From Tessaracoccus sp. (GTDB lineage: Bacteria > Actinomycetota > Actinomycetes > Propionibacteriales > Propionibacteriaceae), in NCBI RefSeq assembly GCF_016714275.1, contig NZ_JADJNP010000008.1:1-64000 (forward strand): DNA of 64,000 nt, in the 5' to 3' direction. Below the pieces are notes generated by a model. That model did not search any database. It was not told the origin of the DNA and was given only the letters and a program-made list of their open reading frames with translations. Every line of letters starts with the position of its first letter. The first letter of the stretch is position 1. A program made the position numbers and the translations under genes. Positions 14,897 through 22,010 of this stretch are shown here, piece after piece.

Positions 14897-15264
14897 GCCG
14901 GCCACTGGTGCTCCTGATCGTCGACGCCGAGCGCCCAGACCGTACCGTCCGCGAACACGTCGATGACTGTTACCTCGACGCTGCGGAACATGATCGATGC
15001 GGGGTCGTCGAAGCACTCGGCGATGAGCCCACCGTCGCCCGTCGGGAACCACCGGATCCGCGTCGGCAGCTCGTCCGCGACCCGGCGTGCAGCCGTGATC
15101 GCCGCCGCCTTCGGGACGCACGGACACGTCTCGGGGCTTGTCCGCGGCGGCGGCCGGTAGCCGCAGTCGGTGTGCCAGCAGGTCGTGATGGCGGCGATCT
15201 CGTCGATCTGCGCCTGCATGTCGAGGATGGCTGTACAGGGCGTACAGCTTCCCAACCGCGTCAT
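14893..15264 (-). CDS. Hypothetical Cys-rich protein
   Basis: 123 residues (MTRLGSCTPCTAILDMQAQI...). Six cysteines lie in the first 45 residues (C-x2-C, then CWHTDC, CPC), followed by a beta-rich half. ATG overlaps the upstream stop (ATGA). Metal binding by the N-terminus is likely; role unknown. Confidence 0.65.
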   Translation of the reverse strand: MTRLGSCTPCTAILDMQAQIDEIAAITTCWHTDCGYRPPPRTSPETCPCVPKAAAITAARRVADELPTRIRWFPTGDGGLIAECFDDPASIMFRSVEVTVIDVFADGTVWALGVDDQEHQWPA

Positions 15265-15590
15265 GTCCGTGATTCCCCCGACGGTGCTGCGTCTGTCCGC
15301 AGCCACCGTTCTAGCTCGCTGCGCTCGAACATCATGATCCGCCGCCGCGTGACGCGGCCGCACGGCCGGAGCTGACCGCCGGCGACGGCGCGCTCGAGCG
15401 TCGAGCGGCTGAGCCCCGTGAACGTCACCGCACGGTTCATCGTGAGCATCGGCAGCTCGGCGAGCGAGACGGGCGACGCTGACGTACGCGTGGGCGGGCG
15501 CTTGAGCGGACGGCGGCGTGGCACGTCGGCATAGTCCGTTGTTCCGTCAATGGCCGTCAATGGCCATCCTTGAGATTCTTTGGACTTCAA
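15261..15590 (-). CDS. Excisionase/MerR-like HTH protein
   Basis: Up to 109 residues from a TTG. The C-terminal half LTMNRAVTFTGLSRSTLERAVAGG...TRRRIMMFERSELERWLR is a typical HTH_17/excisionase-type winged helix: helix, recognition helix (SRSTLERAV), wing and SELERWL. The N-terminal 45 residues are Pro/Arg-rich and may be non-coding; a GTG giving VPRRRPLKRP is an alternative start. It could direct excision with the integrase at 59.7 kb or repress its operon. Confidence 0.7.
   Translation of the reverse strand: MKSKESQGWPLTAIDGTTDYADVPRRRPLKRPPTRTSASPVSLAELPMLTMNRAVTFTGLSRSTLERAVAGGQLRPCGRVTRRRIMMFERSELERWLRTDAAPSGESRT
15546..15565. repeat. Tandem 10-base repeat
   Basis: GTCAATGGCC occurs twice head to tail. 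On the minus strand each unit contains TTGAC. It lies at the 5' end of the excisionase-like gene and may be its operator or -35 region. Confidence 0.5.
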
Positions 15591-15611
15591 ACGATTTCGC
15601 GTACTTAGAGC

Positions 15612-15640
15612 TTGATTGGAGCCTGGCGACCCGCTAGTCT
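15612..15640 (+). promoter_or_regulatory. Leaderless promoter of the structural module
   Basis: TTGATT, 17 bases, TAGTCT, 7 bases, ATG. Confidence 0.7.
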
Positions 15641-15647
15641 ACTGACA

Positions 15648-16274
15648 ATGACTCGCCACGGCGCTCTCCAGCACTACCTCCGTCCCGACGGTGTGTACAT
15701 CACGAGCGTGCTGCAGCCGTTCGCGAACTTCAACCCCGTGCCGGACACCAACGCCGTCGCCGCGAGCTTCGTCTCGCCCGGCGCGCTGGCCGGCCCGGTC
15801 GCGCTCTGGGGCTGCAACGGCGGCGTCGGTTGTGCGCCGGCCCTGGGTTCGATGAAGTCGCGGTGGCAGGCCTTCAAGGCCAAGGTCCAGCTCAACCTGC
15901 AGACCCAACGGCTTCGCCGTACCGCGCGCGCCGTGGCCGTGACCGCGCCCGGTCAGGTCACCACGGTCGACACCTCGCCGCGGCCGCCCAACGCCAACGT
16001 CGCGGCCATCGCCGTGACCAGCGGCTGGGCGCCGACGCCGCAGTCGCCGAAGTCCGACGCCGCGATGGTCTACATGCCGGCGCAGGGTGATCCGCCCGCG
16101 CGCGGCCCCGTCGCGACCGGCGTCGCGATGGCGCAGAACCAGGCCGCGTTCCCCCAGAACTTCTGGAACCGCGTCATCCGCGACGGGCTCCCGCCCGTCG
16201 TCGCGGCGCGCGCCGAGGAAGACGTCCTGACCAAGTGGTTCGGCGTCAAGAGCCCGACCGGAGCGGGCTACTGA
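15648..16274 (+). CDS. Structural-type hypothetical protein
   Basis: 208 residues (MTRHGALQHYLRPDGVYIT...). Pro/Ala/Val-rich with low-complexity linker-like middle (TTVDTSPRPPNANVAAIAV), two cysteines near residue 56 and a short helical C-terminus. First gene of the rightward run leading to the capsid candidates. Leaderless start; a longer TTG reading would begin in the -35. No family recognised. Confidence 0.7.
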   Translation: MTRHGALQHYLRPDGVYITSVLQPFANFNPVPDTNAVAASFVSPGALAGPVALWGCNGGVGCAPALGSMKSRWQAFKAKVQLNLQTQRLRRTARAVAVTAPGQVTTVDTSPRPPNANVAAIAVTSGWAPTPQSPKSDAAMVYMPAQGDPPARGPVATGVAMAQNQAAFPQNFWNRVIRDGLPPVVAARAEEDVLTKWFGVKSPTGAGY

Positions 16275-16465
16275 TGGCCGCCGCGATCACGCTGGACGGC
16301 CCGCCGCCCGCGGCGCCGGCGGCGAAGCCCAAGCTCGACCGCGAGGGTTGCCGATGCGTGAAGAACAAGCGCACCGGCAAGCCCGTCAAGCTCTGCCCCG
16401 TCCCCCCGTCGCCAACCCATCGCAGTGGCTGGGCCTTCGTCAAGGGTTCCTGCACTGACGACTGA
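16274..16465 (+). CDS. Small Pro-rich Cys protein
   Basis: 63 residues. Ala/Pro-rich N-terminus then EGCRCVKNKRTGKPVKLCPVP and a last cysteine (GSCTDD): four cysteines that could hold zinc or form disulfides. Start overlaps the previous stop. Unknown role in the structural module. Confidence 0.65.
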   Translation: MAAAITLDGPPPAAPAAKPKLDREGCRCVKNKRTGKPVKLCPVPPSPTHRSGWAFVKGSCTDD

Positions 16466-16508
16466 CCCCCGTCTCCAACCCTCACTGAACGAAAGCGAGT
16501 CCATCATC

Positions 16509-17048
16509 ATGTCCAGCCTCGGCGATTACATGCCCAACAGCCTTCTGGAGTGGTCTCCGGCCATCGGCGCCGGTGTCCAAGGTGTCGGGGCCATGTCGGC
16601 CCGGATGTTCCTCTCGCCGGACAGCTGGTTCGCCCGGCACTCCGAGGTGACCGGCGTGTTCGCCGCGGCGCTCGTCGCGGGCGGCATGGCCCTCTCGCCG
16701 AGCACCCGCGGCGCCGTCGGCGGCACCCTCGCGGGCGCCGTCGCCTCGGCGGCCCCGCGCCTGATCGAGTCGATGGTGGCCAAGGCCCCGGTCGCCGGCG
16801 TCGGCTACTACGCGGCCGAGACCGTGAACCCGATGCTCGGCATGGTCCGCGCCGATCAGATCAACGGCCTCGGCTACGCCACCGCGCAGCCGCAGCCGCA
16901 CGCCTACGGCACCGTCCCCGGCGTCGCCGGCGCGGTCGCCGGTCCGATCGCGGACAACGGCCACGGCGCTCCGGTGAACCTGCTCGGGCCGCCCACCCAC
17001 CACATGCAGCTGGCGGCGCGCTACGGCGCGACGCACATCTCGCACTGA
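16509..17048 (+). CDS. Membrane protein of the structural module
   Basis: 179 residues. Gly/Ala-rich hydrophobic segments at about 50-66 (VFAAALVAGGMALSPS) and 68-85 (GAVGGTLAGAVASAA) form probable membrane helices; the C-terminus is Pro/His-rich. Codon use is strongly C/G-ending, as in the next gene, suggesting high expression. A GCCGTCG hairpin follows the stop. Likely a virion membrane or scaffold protein, by position. Confidence 0.7.
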   Translation: MSSLGDYMPNSLLEWSPAIGAGVQGVGAMSARMFLSPDSWFARHSEVTGVFAAALVAGGMALSPSTRGAVGGTLAGAVASAAPRLIESMVAKAPVAGVGYYAAETVNPMLGMVRADQINGLGYATAQPQPHAYGTVPGVAGAVAGPIADNGHGAPVNLLGPPTHHMQLAARYGATHISH

Positions 17049-17060
17049 TCCCAGTTCGAC

Positions 17061-17079
17061 GCCGTCGGTGTTCGACGGC
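17061..17079 (+). terminator. Hairpin after membrane-protein gene
   Basis: GCCGTCG-GTGTT-CGACGGC, a perfect 7-base stem with 5-base loop and no T tract. It could attenuate transcription or mark an mRNA end. Confidence 0.5.
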
Positions 17080-17093
17080 TGAGCCTCTGACCT

Positions 17094-17137
17094 GCGGGTG
17101 AACAGCCCGCCCTTCAACTTGCGGGTGAACAGCCCGC
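17094..17137 (+). repeat. Tandem leader hairpins before capsid candidate
   Basis: GCGGGTGAACAGCCCGC is present twice (17094-17110 and 17121-17137), each folding into a 5-base stem with loop TGAACAG. They sit just upstream of a clean AGGAG ribosome-binding site (17144-17148). They may stabilise the mRNA or bind a regulator. Confidence 0.65.
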
Positions 17138-17156
17138 CCTCTCAGGAGCTACCACC

Positions 17157-17867
17157 ATGTCCATGGGCACCGTCGGCGTCGCACCCGGCACCACCACCTT
17201 CACCCTCCAGGACGGCTCGGTCATCTCGCTGGCCGACTGGGTCGACGACCGCATCTTCTCGACGATCCAGCTGTCGAACGGGCAGTCGGGCGCGCTCGAG
17301 TGCTTCGGCGCCGGCCTGTCGCAGCAGATCCCGGGCGGCACCCGCACGCTGACCTCGGCCGACACCAACCTGCAGCGCGCCGGCTCGAACGGCCTGCCGC
17401 AGGCGTACGAGCTGCTGGTCTTCTCGATCGGCATCGACTTCATCCGCGCGTGCCGTCCGCAGACCGGCGCCACCCAGCCGGTCATCGGCGACTCGGGCGG
17501 CGCGCTGTCGGAGCCGCTGCGCATGGCGACGTTCTTCGGGATCAACCGCCTGACGAACATCCAGTTCAAGTACCGCGAGAAGACCTACAGCGAGGGCATC
17601 CCGGTCAACTTCCCGACCGGCCGCGGCGCGTACATCAACGCGACCACGTCGGACTTCGAGGTCGTGCAGAACGGCCGTCCGGACCCGCGCTCGCGCAACT
17701 CGATGGTGCTGCCGATCCGCCTGCAGGAGAACCTGAGCTTCAAGCTCGTGTTCGCCCCGCAGTCGCCGCTGGTGATCTCGCAGGACGCGACCGACGGTGG
17801 CACCGACCTGACGTTCGTCGACGCCCACGGGGAGCTCAACGGTCTCTTCAAGCGCCCGGTTGTCTAG
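17157..17867 (+). CDS. Candidate major capsid protein
   Basis: 236 residues. Beta-rich throughout, with alternating hydrophobics (ELLVFSIGIDFIRA, NIQFKYREKTY, MVLPIRLQENLSFKLVF) and no catalytic motif. It has the strongest translation signals in the window (AGGAG, leader hairpins, near-exclusive C/G-ending codons), and a terminator with an RBS-hiding hairpin follows. The N-terminal TVGVAPGTTTFTL matches the anchored protein at 4953. Size and strand pattern suit a jelly-roll capsid subunit. This is inference without a homology match; a tail or fibre protein is possible. Confidence 0.6.
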   Translation: MSMGTVGVAPGTTTFTLQDGSVISLADWVDDRIFSTIQLSNGQSGALECFGAGLSQQIPGGTRTLTSADTNLQRAGSNGLPQAYELLVFSIGIDFIRACRPQTGATQPVIGDSGGALSEPLRMATFFGINRLTNIQFKYREKTYSEGIPVNFPTGRGAYINATTSDFEVVQNGRPDPRSRNSMVLPIRLQENLSFKLVFAPQSPLVISQDATDGGTDLTFVDAHGELNGLFKRPVV

Positions 17868-17936
17868 TTGAAATCATTGGGCTTTGAGCTGGATGTCCTC
17901 TAGCTGAAAGTCCATTGACTTCGACAGACACCGAGC

Positions 17937-17993
17937 GCAACCTCCACGGGGTCGGGCACGTCGCCCGGCCCCGTTCGGCTTTTCGGAGGTTGC
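17937..17993 (+). terminator. Long hairpin: terminator that hides an RBS
   Basis: Inner stem CGGGGTCGGGC/GCCCGGCCCCG (17947-17957 with 17963-17973) is followed by TTCGGCTTTT, a terminator shape. Outer arms GCAACCTCC (17937-17945) and GGAGGTTGC (17985-17993) also pair. The 3' outer arm contains GGAGGT, the ribosome-binding site of the HNH gene whose ATG is at 17994. Read-through mRNA from the capsid gene would therefore have this site closed. Confidence 0.75.
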
Positions 17994-18740
17994 ATGTCTG
18001 CGTTCGTCGATCTCACTGGTCAACGTTTTGGGCGGCTCGTCGTCCTTCACCGCGTCCCGCCTACGCCCGGGTCCAAACAGAAGCCGCGCTGGACCTGCAA
18101 GTGTGACTGCGGCACCCTGCGGATCATCGAGGGCGGGTCGCTGCGTCGCGGGATGTCAACATCGTGCGGATGCTTCCAACGGGAAGACATGGCGCGGCGG
18201 CGGACGACGCACGGCCTGCGGCGCCTGGCGCCCGGTGTGGCGCCCGGCGGCGATGCGCGGGCATCGCGGTCGTCGACGTACGCGTCGTGGGCAAACATGC
18301 GGGCACGTTGCAACACGCCGGGTGCGGCCGGCTACGCCAACTACGGCGGTCGTGGCATCAAGGTGTGTGCACGGTGGGATAGCTTCGAGAATTTTCTTGC
18401 CGATATGGGTGAACGGCCGAAAGGAACGTCGCTCGACCGTGTCAACGCAAACGGCGATTACGCGCCAGACAACTGTCGGTGGGCGACCCCGACCGTACAG
18501 CTGCTGAATCGGCGTGACCGGATCTCGCTCAACGCCCGCGAACAGATCATTGGGCTCTTGCGGAAGGGCGTAACGCAGGCGGAGATCGCCGAGACGTTCA
18601 ACGTCAGCGCCCGGACGGTCCGGCGGATTTGGACGGCCATCCAGCTCGGTACGCCTGCGGCTAACGTCCCCTTGCTGCGGGGCGATGTTGCCGCAAACGG
18701 GACGACCGCGCCGACGCGCACCGACGAGCCCAAGGCCTAA
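17994..18740 (+). CDS. HNH homing-type endonuclease with HTH
   Basis: 248 residues. N-terminal DLTGQRFGRLVVLHRV and zinc-type CKCDCGTLRIIEGGSLRRG...SCGC, then YGGRGIKVCARW...FLADMGERPKGTSLDRVNANGDY and PDNCRWATPTVQ: the complete signature of phage free-standing HNH endonucleases. Residues 180-212 (ARE QIIGLLRKGVTQAEIAETF, SARTVRRIW) add a resolvase-type HTH. It lies between two structural genes, the usual setting of a homing endonuclease, and its RBS is sequestered in a hairpin. Confidence 0.9.
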   Translation: MSAFVDLTGQRFGRLVVLHRVPPTPGSKQKPRWTCKCDCGTLRIIEGGSLRRGMSTSCGCFQREDMARRRTTHGLRRLAPGVAPGGDARASRSSTYASWANMRARCNTPGAAGYANYGGRGIKVCARWDSFENFLADMGERPKGTSLDRVNANGDYAPDNCRWATPTVQLLNRRDRISLNAREQIIGLLRKGVTQAEIAETFNVSARTVRRIWTAIQLGTPAANVPLLRGDVAANGTTAPTRTDEPKA

Positions 18741-18798
18741 GCTGTTCCCTCGGCGCCGCCCCCGACGGCCGCCCCTAGCCCAAACCAAAGGCTCCACA

Positions 18799-18804
18799 TA
18801 GGCT
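18799..18804 (+). promoter_or_regulatory. Possible TAGGCT promoter before 18940
   Basis: TAGGCT, or TACTCT at 18829-18834, could start a transcript with a 100-130 base leader into the next structural gene. No good -35 is seen. Tentative. Confidence 0.3.
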
Positions 18805-18830
18805 CCCCAAACGCCCCCGGAGCTGGCATA

Positions 18831-18892
18831 CTCTCACCCAGGCTCTCACCCAGGCTCGCGCCCAGGCTCTCGCAGGCTCGGGCTCAGGCTCC
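18831..18892 (+). repeat. Tandem AGGCTC-type repeats
   Basis: Five imperfect 10-12-base units of the type AGGCTCTCACCC/AGGCTCGCGCCC in the leader of the next gene. The rest of the 200-base gap after the HNH gene holds only the possible promoter and, at the end, a GAAAGGA ribosome-binding site (18922-18928). Confidence 0.6.
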
Positions 18893-18939
18893 TCCAGCTC
18901 CCTGAGCCTTCCCTCTCTCTCGAAAGGACCGCCACCACC

Positions 18940-19443
18940 ATGGGTCGCCTCGCACAGACCTTCGCCGGCCTCCAGATCATGGACATGTTCCCGTACAACA
19001 TGCCCACCGAACAGACCTTCACGACGGGGCAGACCGGCATCGCCTTCCCGAACGCGGACCTGATGAACCAGGAGGGCATGCCGTTCGCCGTCCACCGGGT
19101 CATCCCGCGGGTGAGCGCGCTCGACTCGAGCGGGCTCTTGTTGGCGACGCAACCCGACGTCAACGTCGCCGAGGCGCTCATCAAGCTGGCCGTGCTCTGG
19201 CAGGGCTTCAACCAGAACGGCACGAAGGCGCCGACGCGGATCAGCAACCTCGTCGGCGGTTCGACGAGCGAGCGGTACTGGCGTCTGGAGGAGCCGATCG
19301 TGCTGCCCAATGCCAACGGTGTCGTCTTGACGGGCTCCTGCGACACCTTCCCTGCGTCGTTCGCGGGCTCGGGCATCATCAGCCTTCGCGTCACTCTCGT
19401 GCTCCAAGGCTTCTTCCTTCAAGTCGCGCCGCCGCGGGGCTAA
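18940..19443 (+). CDS. Candidate second capsid/jelly-roll protein
   Basis: 167 residues. Beta-rich; the C-terminal YWRLEEPIVLPNANGVVLTG and ISLRVTLVLQGFFLQVAP look like strands of a jelly roll, ending in a strongly alternating hydrophobic edge strand. Preceded by GAAAGGA 11 bases before ATG. Together with 17157 it would make a pair of small beta-rich structural proteins separated only by the HNH gene. Viruses with two single-jelly-roll capsid proteins (P23-77 type) offer a precedent, but no sequence match is claimed. Confidence 0.55.
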   Translation: MGRLAQTFAGLQIMDMFPYNMPTEQTFTTGQTGIAFPNADLMNQEGMPFAVHRVIPRVSALDSSGLLLATQPDVNVAEALIKLAVLWQGFNQNGTKAPTRISNLVGGSTSERYWRLEEPIVLPNANGVVLTGSCDTFPASFAGSGIISLRVTLVLQGFFLQVAPPRG

Positions 19444-19446
19444 CCC

Positions 19447-19758
19447 ATGATCCGGCCTTCGACCTTTGGCGTGGTCTCGGTGCCGACGATCCCGGCACCG
19501 ACGCTGGGCCCGTTCTACACGGCACCAGCCGACAGCTGGATCCGGCTGCTGGTCCGCAACGTCGGCGGCAACCCCATCTACCTCGCCTTCGTCACGAGCG
19601 CGGCGAACACGACGAACGTCACGACCGATCGCTACGAGCTGCCCGCCGGGATGTCCGACGCGATCATCCTCGCGCCGCAACAGTTCATCTGCGCCGTGTC
19701 ACCCGGCGGCGGTCGTCTGACCTACGCGGCCTCGGTCGCGCTGCCCGTCACGCACTGA
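19447..19758 (+). CDS. Small beta-rich structural-type protein
   Basis: 103 residues (MIRPSTFGVVSVPTIPAPTL...). Alternating hydrophobic strands and many Thr/Val (NTTNVTTDRYELPAG), no charged tail, no cysteines in pairs. Starts 3 bases after the previous stop. Similar in length and style to minor capsid, decoration or fibre-base proteins; identity unknown. Confidence 0.65.
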   Translation: MIRPSTFGVVSVPTIPAPTLGPFYTAPADSWIRLLVRNVGGNPIYLAFVTSAANTTNVTTDRYELPAGMSDAIILAPQQFICAVSPGGGRLTYAASVALPVTH

Positions 19759-19767
19759 GAGGAAGCC

Positions 19768-20760
19768 ATGGCCATCGGCGTCCAGTTCAACGTCAACCCG
19801 CAAGAGGCGATCCGGCTTGGCCTCACCTACTTCGACATGTACATCCGCGGGTGGGGTGGGTCGTCGGTCGTCCACGGTGACAACCAGGGGCTGATCTACC
19901 CGTTCGCGGCCACGGACGTGAAGCTCCCCGCGCCGCGGGGCATCGCGATCCACCCGCAGAGCGACATCGACCGGGTGATCATCGAGACGTCGCTCGGCGC
20001 CGGCGTGATCTCGGCGGCCCAGAAGGGTTCGGTCGCCGTCGCGGTCAACAGCCAGAGCTTCTCGCTGTCTGTCGAGGCGCCGTTGTTGCTCGCGCCGCCG
20101 ATCCTGCCTGAAATCAGCAACGGCGTCGTGCCGCAGCCGACGGTGACGCTGCGCGCGCACCCGGACGCGATCTACCACCCGACCTACGCGAAGTCGGGCG
20201 GGAGCACGCTGTCGGCCTTCACGACCGCCGAGATCCCGGGGCTCACCGGCAAGTCGGCCTTCGCCGAGCCTGTGTTGGCGCTGCGGTTCTACCTCCAGAC
20301 GCCACCGCTGCAGCTGGTGCGGACGCACCTGTACCAGCTGGCGCAACGGCCGGGCGGTGCGCGGCCGCTGACGCAGCCCGTGCCGGTCAACGCGGCCTCG
20401 ACGCCGGGCGAGCAGCTGTTCGCGATTACGCCCGTGCACGGCCGCTGCTGCCTCATGGCGGCGTTCCGTGCCGTCGGTTGTACGCCGAGCATTCGCGTCG
20501 CCGTCGTCGACTTCACCGAGCTTGCGCCGATCGACCCACCCGTGGTCGAGACAGCACACGTCCAGCTCGAGCGGACGATCTACACGTCGGGTGCGCTCAC
20601 CAGCAACGTTCCGGTCCAGCTGCCGGTCGCGCCCGCGGGCGACTGGCTGCTGTTCTACTACACGCCGGCGGACGGCGACGACGGCATCCTGATGTGGACG
20701 CTGCGGTCGACGTGCGGCGGCTGCTCGGTCGCGTCGACGATGCCGGCGCCGACGCCGTGA
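19768..20760 (+). CDS. Beta-rich structural-type protein, possible spike or vertex
   Basis: 330 residues. Strand-rich with Pro/Gly turns; the N-terminal third (IGVQFNVNPQEAIRLGLTYF) and middle (KGSVAVAVNSQSFSLSVEAPLLL) look like a beta-sandwich, the C-terminal part another (NVPVQLPVAPAGDWLLFYYT). GAGAGGAA ribosome-binding site. Last gene of the rightward structural run. A spike, penton or second capsid role is inferred from position and composition only. Confidence 0.65.
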   Translation: MAIGVQFNVNPQEAIRLGLTYFDMYIRGWGGSSVVHGDNQGLIYPFAATDVKLPAPRGIAIHPQSDIDRVIIETSLGAGVISAAQKGSVAVAVNSQSFSLSVEAPLLLAPPILPEISNGVVPQPTVTLRAHPDAIYHPTYAKSGGSTLSAFTTAEIPGLTGKSAFAEPVLALRFYLQTPPLQLVRTHLYQLAQRPGGARPLTQPVPVNAASTPGEQLFAITPVHGRCCLMAAFRAVGCTPSIRVAVVDFTELAPIDPPVVETAHVQLERTIYTSGALTSNVPVQLPVAPAGDWLLFYYTPADGDDGILMWTLRSTCGGCSVASTMPAPTP

Positions 20761-21483
20761 TCATGTCAACGCGCTGGCCGCGGTGAGCAGCCCGTCAGCG
20801 CCCGGCGGCCACACGCCGTGGTCGGTGACGTAGTGCTCCAACCCTTGCGGCCACAGGTGGTCGTGGCCCCACATGTCGCACGAGCCGAGGTATCGCTGGC
20901 ACATGCGGCACAGCGCGATGCCGCGATACCGGATACCCACCTCGCCGCTGGTTAGGATGTCGACCAGCGCCGTGCGCCTGGTAGGGTCGACTTCGACGAC
21001 GTGTTCGGCCGGCCAGGGCAGCGCCGGGTTCTCGCCGTTGCCGCGCCAGAAGCCGATCGGCGTCAGCGCGCCGGGCAGCGGGCGAAACAGGATGTCGGGC
21101 GGCTGACCGGCGATCGGGCGGCGGGTGCAGTACCCGAGGCGCGCGGCGACGTCGGTGGCCTCGGCGAGCGTGTAGCGTCCGATCGCGTCGGCAAGGCTTT
21201 GTCCGGCGCCGCCGGGGCCGTGGATCAGGTCGTGGTAGACGACGTAGTGGGCGGTGTTGCTCATGGCTTGGGGTGAGGCTGGGATTGGAGTGTTAGCGCC
21301 GACGCGTGTCGGGACCTGTGCCGACGATTTCGAGATCGGTGACGGAGCGTGCCGGTCGTGCGGTGTGCCCGAACCGCGGCACGAGCGACCTGTCGCGCGG
21401 TCGTTGTGTACGCGTACGCGCCCGTCTTTGTTGACCGCGTGTGTGCGCTCACACGCGCCGCAGACGACGTCGGGCGGCGTCAA
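20761..21483 (-). CDS. Zinc-ribbon protein with C-terminal Cys domain
   Basis: 240 residues from a TTG that overlaps the preceding stop (TTGA). The first 40 residues (DVVCGACERTHAVNKDGRVRVHND...RSCRGSG) fit a widespread small zinc-ribbon pattern in phages and actinobacteria. After a Pro/Ser linker the second part (from MSNTAHYVVYHDLIHG) has LCRMCQRYLGSCDMWGH. The second part could be a separate gene starting at that internal ATG. Last gene of a leftward operon. Confidence 0.6.
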   Translation of the reverse strand: MTPPDVVCGACERTHAVNKDGRVRVHNDRATGRSCRGSGTPHDRHAPSPISKSSAQVPTRVGANTPIPASPQAMSNTAHYVVYHDLIHGPGGAGQSLADAIGRYTLAEATDVAARLGYCTRRPIAGQPPDILFRPLPGALTPIGFWRGNGENPALPWPAEHVVEVDPTRRTALVDILTSGEVGIRYRGIALCRMCQRYLGSCDMWGHDHLWPQGLEHYVTDHGVWPPGADGLLTAASALT

Positions 21484-21659
21484 TCGTCCACCGTGCGGAT
21501 GCGCGCTGCGGCGGCGTGGACCCGCGCCTTGTGCGGGTAGCGGTTGCGCCCGTGACGATCGACGCAATTCCAGCCGGGACCCACCGTGCAGGTCGAGCAG
21601 CGCTCACGAATCACGATGGCGCGCGCGTCGTCGTCGAGCGGTCCAGACTTCACCGTCAT
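21480..21659 (-). CDS. Small zinc-finger protein
   Basis: 59 residues. RERCSTCTVGPGWNCVDRHGRNRYPHKARVHAA is a compact C-x2-C-x7-C ... H-x3-R-x-H pattern known from small phage and actinobacterial zinc proteins of unknown role. Start overlaps the stop of the lipoprotein gene (ATGA). Confidence 0.65.
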   Translation of the reverse strand: MTVKSGPLDDDARAIVIRERCSTCTVGPGWNCVDRHGRNRYPHKARVHAAAARIRTVDD

Positions 21660-21970
21660 GGCGTACACTCGATCGTGCCGACCGTCGCCTCACAGACACA
21701 GCCCTGCGCGTCGCAGGCGATCGTGGTCTTGTCGACGCAGACGCCCTGACAGTCGGGGAGGCAGTTGAGGACCATCGCATCCTTGGTGCAGGTGCACCCG
21801 GCCTCGGTGCAGGCCGGGGCCTGCCGGCTCGCGAACCCGCACCCGACGCTGGCACAGGTAATCAGCTGCGGCGGCGTCGGCGGGTCGTTGCCGGGGTCGT
21901 TGTCGGGGCAGGCGCAGGCGCCGGTGGCGAGAGTGAGGGCGAGGGTGATCAGGGTCAGCAGGGTGCGCAT
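21656..21970 (-). CDS. Cys-rich lipoprotein
   Basis: 104 residues. Signal peptide MRTLLTLITLALTLATGAC with a lipobox-like ATGAC, so the mature protein should start at Cys19 with an attached lipid. The mature part carries about sixteen more cysteines in short loops (CASVGCG, CTEAGCTC, CDAQGCVC), a disulfide- or metal-rich repeat. GAGGA ribosome-binding site. A surface lipoprotein on a mobile element may act in superinfection exclusion or as an outer spanin; neither is shown. Confidence 0.7.
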   Translation of the reverse strand: MRTLLTLITLALTLATGACACPDNDPGNDPPTPPQLITCASVGCGFASRQAPACTEAGCTCTKDAMVLNCLPDCQGVCVDKTTIACDAQGCVCEATVGTIECTP

Positions 21971-22010
21971 GGTGGTGGGTCCTCGAGCTGGGTGTGGTGG
22001 GGTTGGGGTG

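Noticed and set aside
17094..17137. Tandem hairpins as a riboswitch
   Set aside because: Two identical five-base stems with small loops cannot form a known aptamer. A leader stability or protein-binding element is more likely.
18831..18892. AGGCTC repeats as a possible CRISPR array
   Set aside because: Units are only 10-12 bases with no unique spacers. This is a short tandem repeat.
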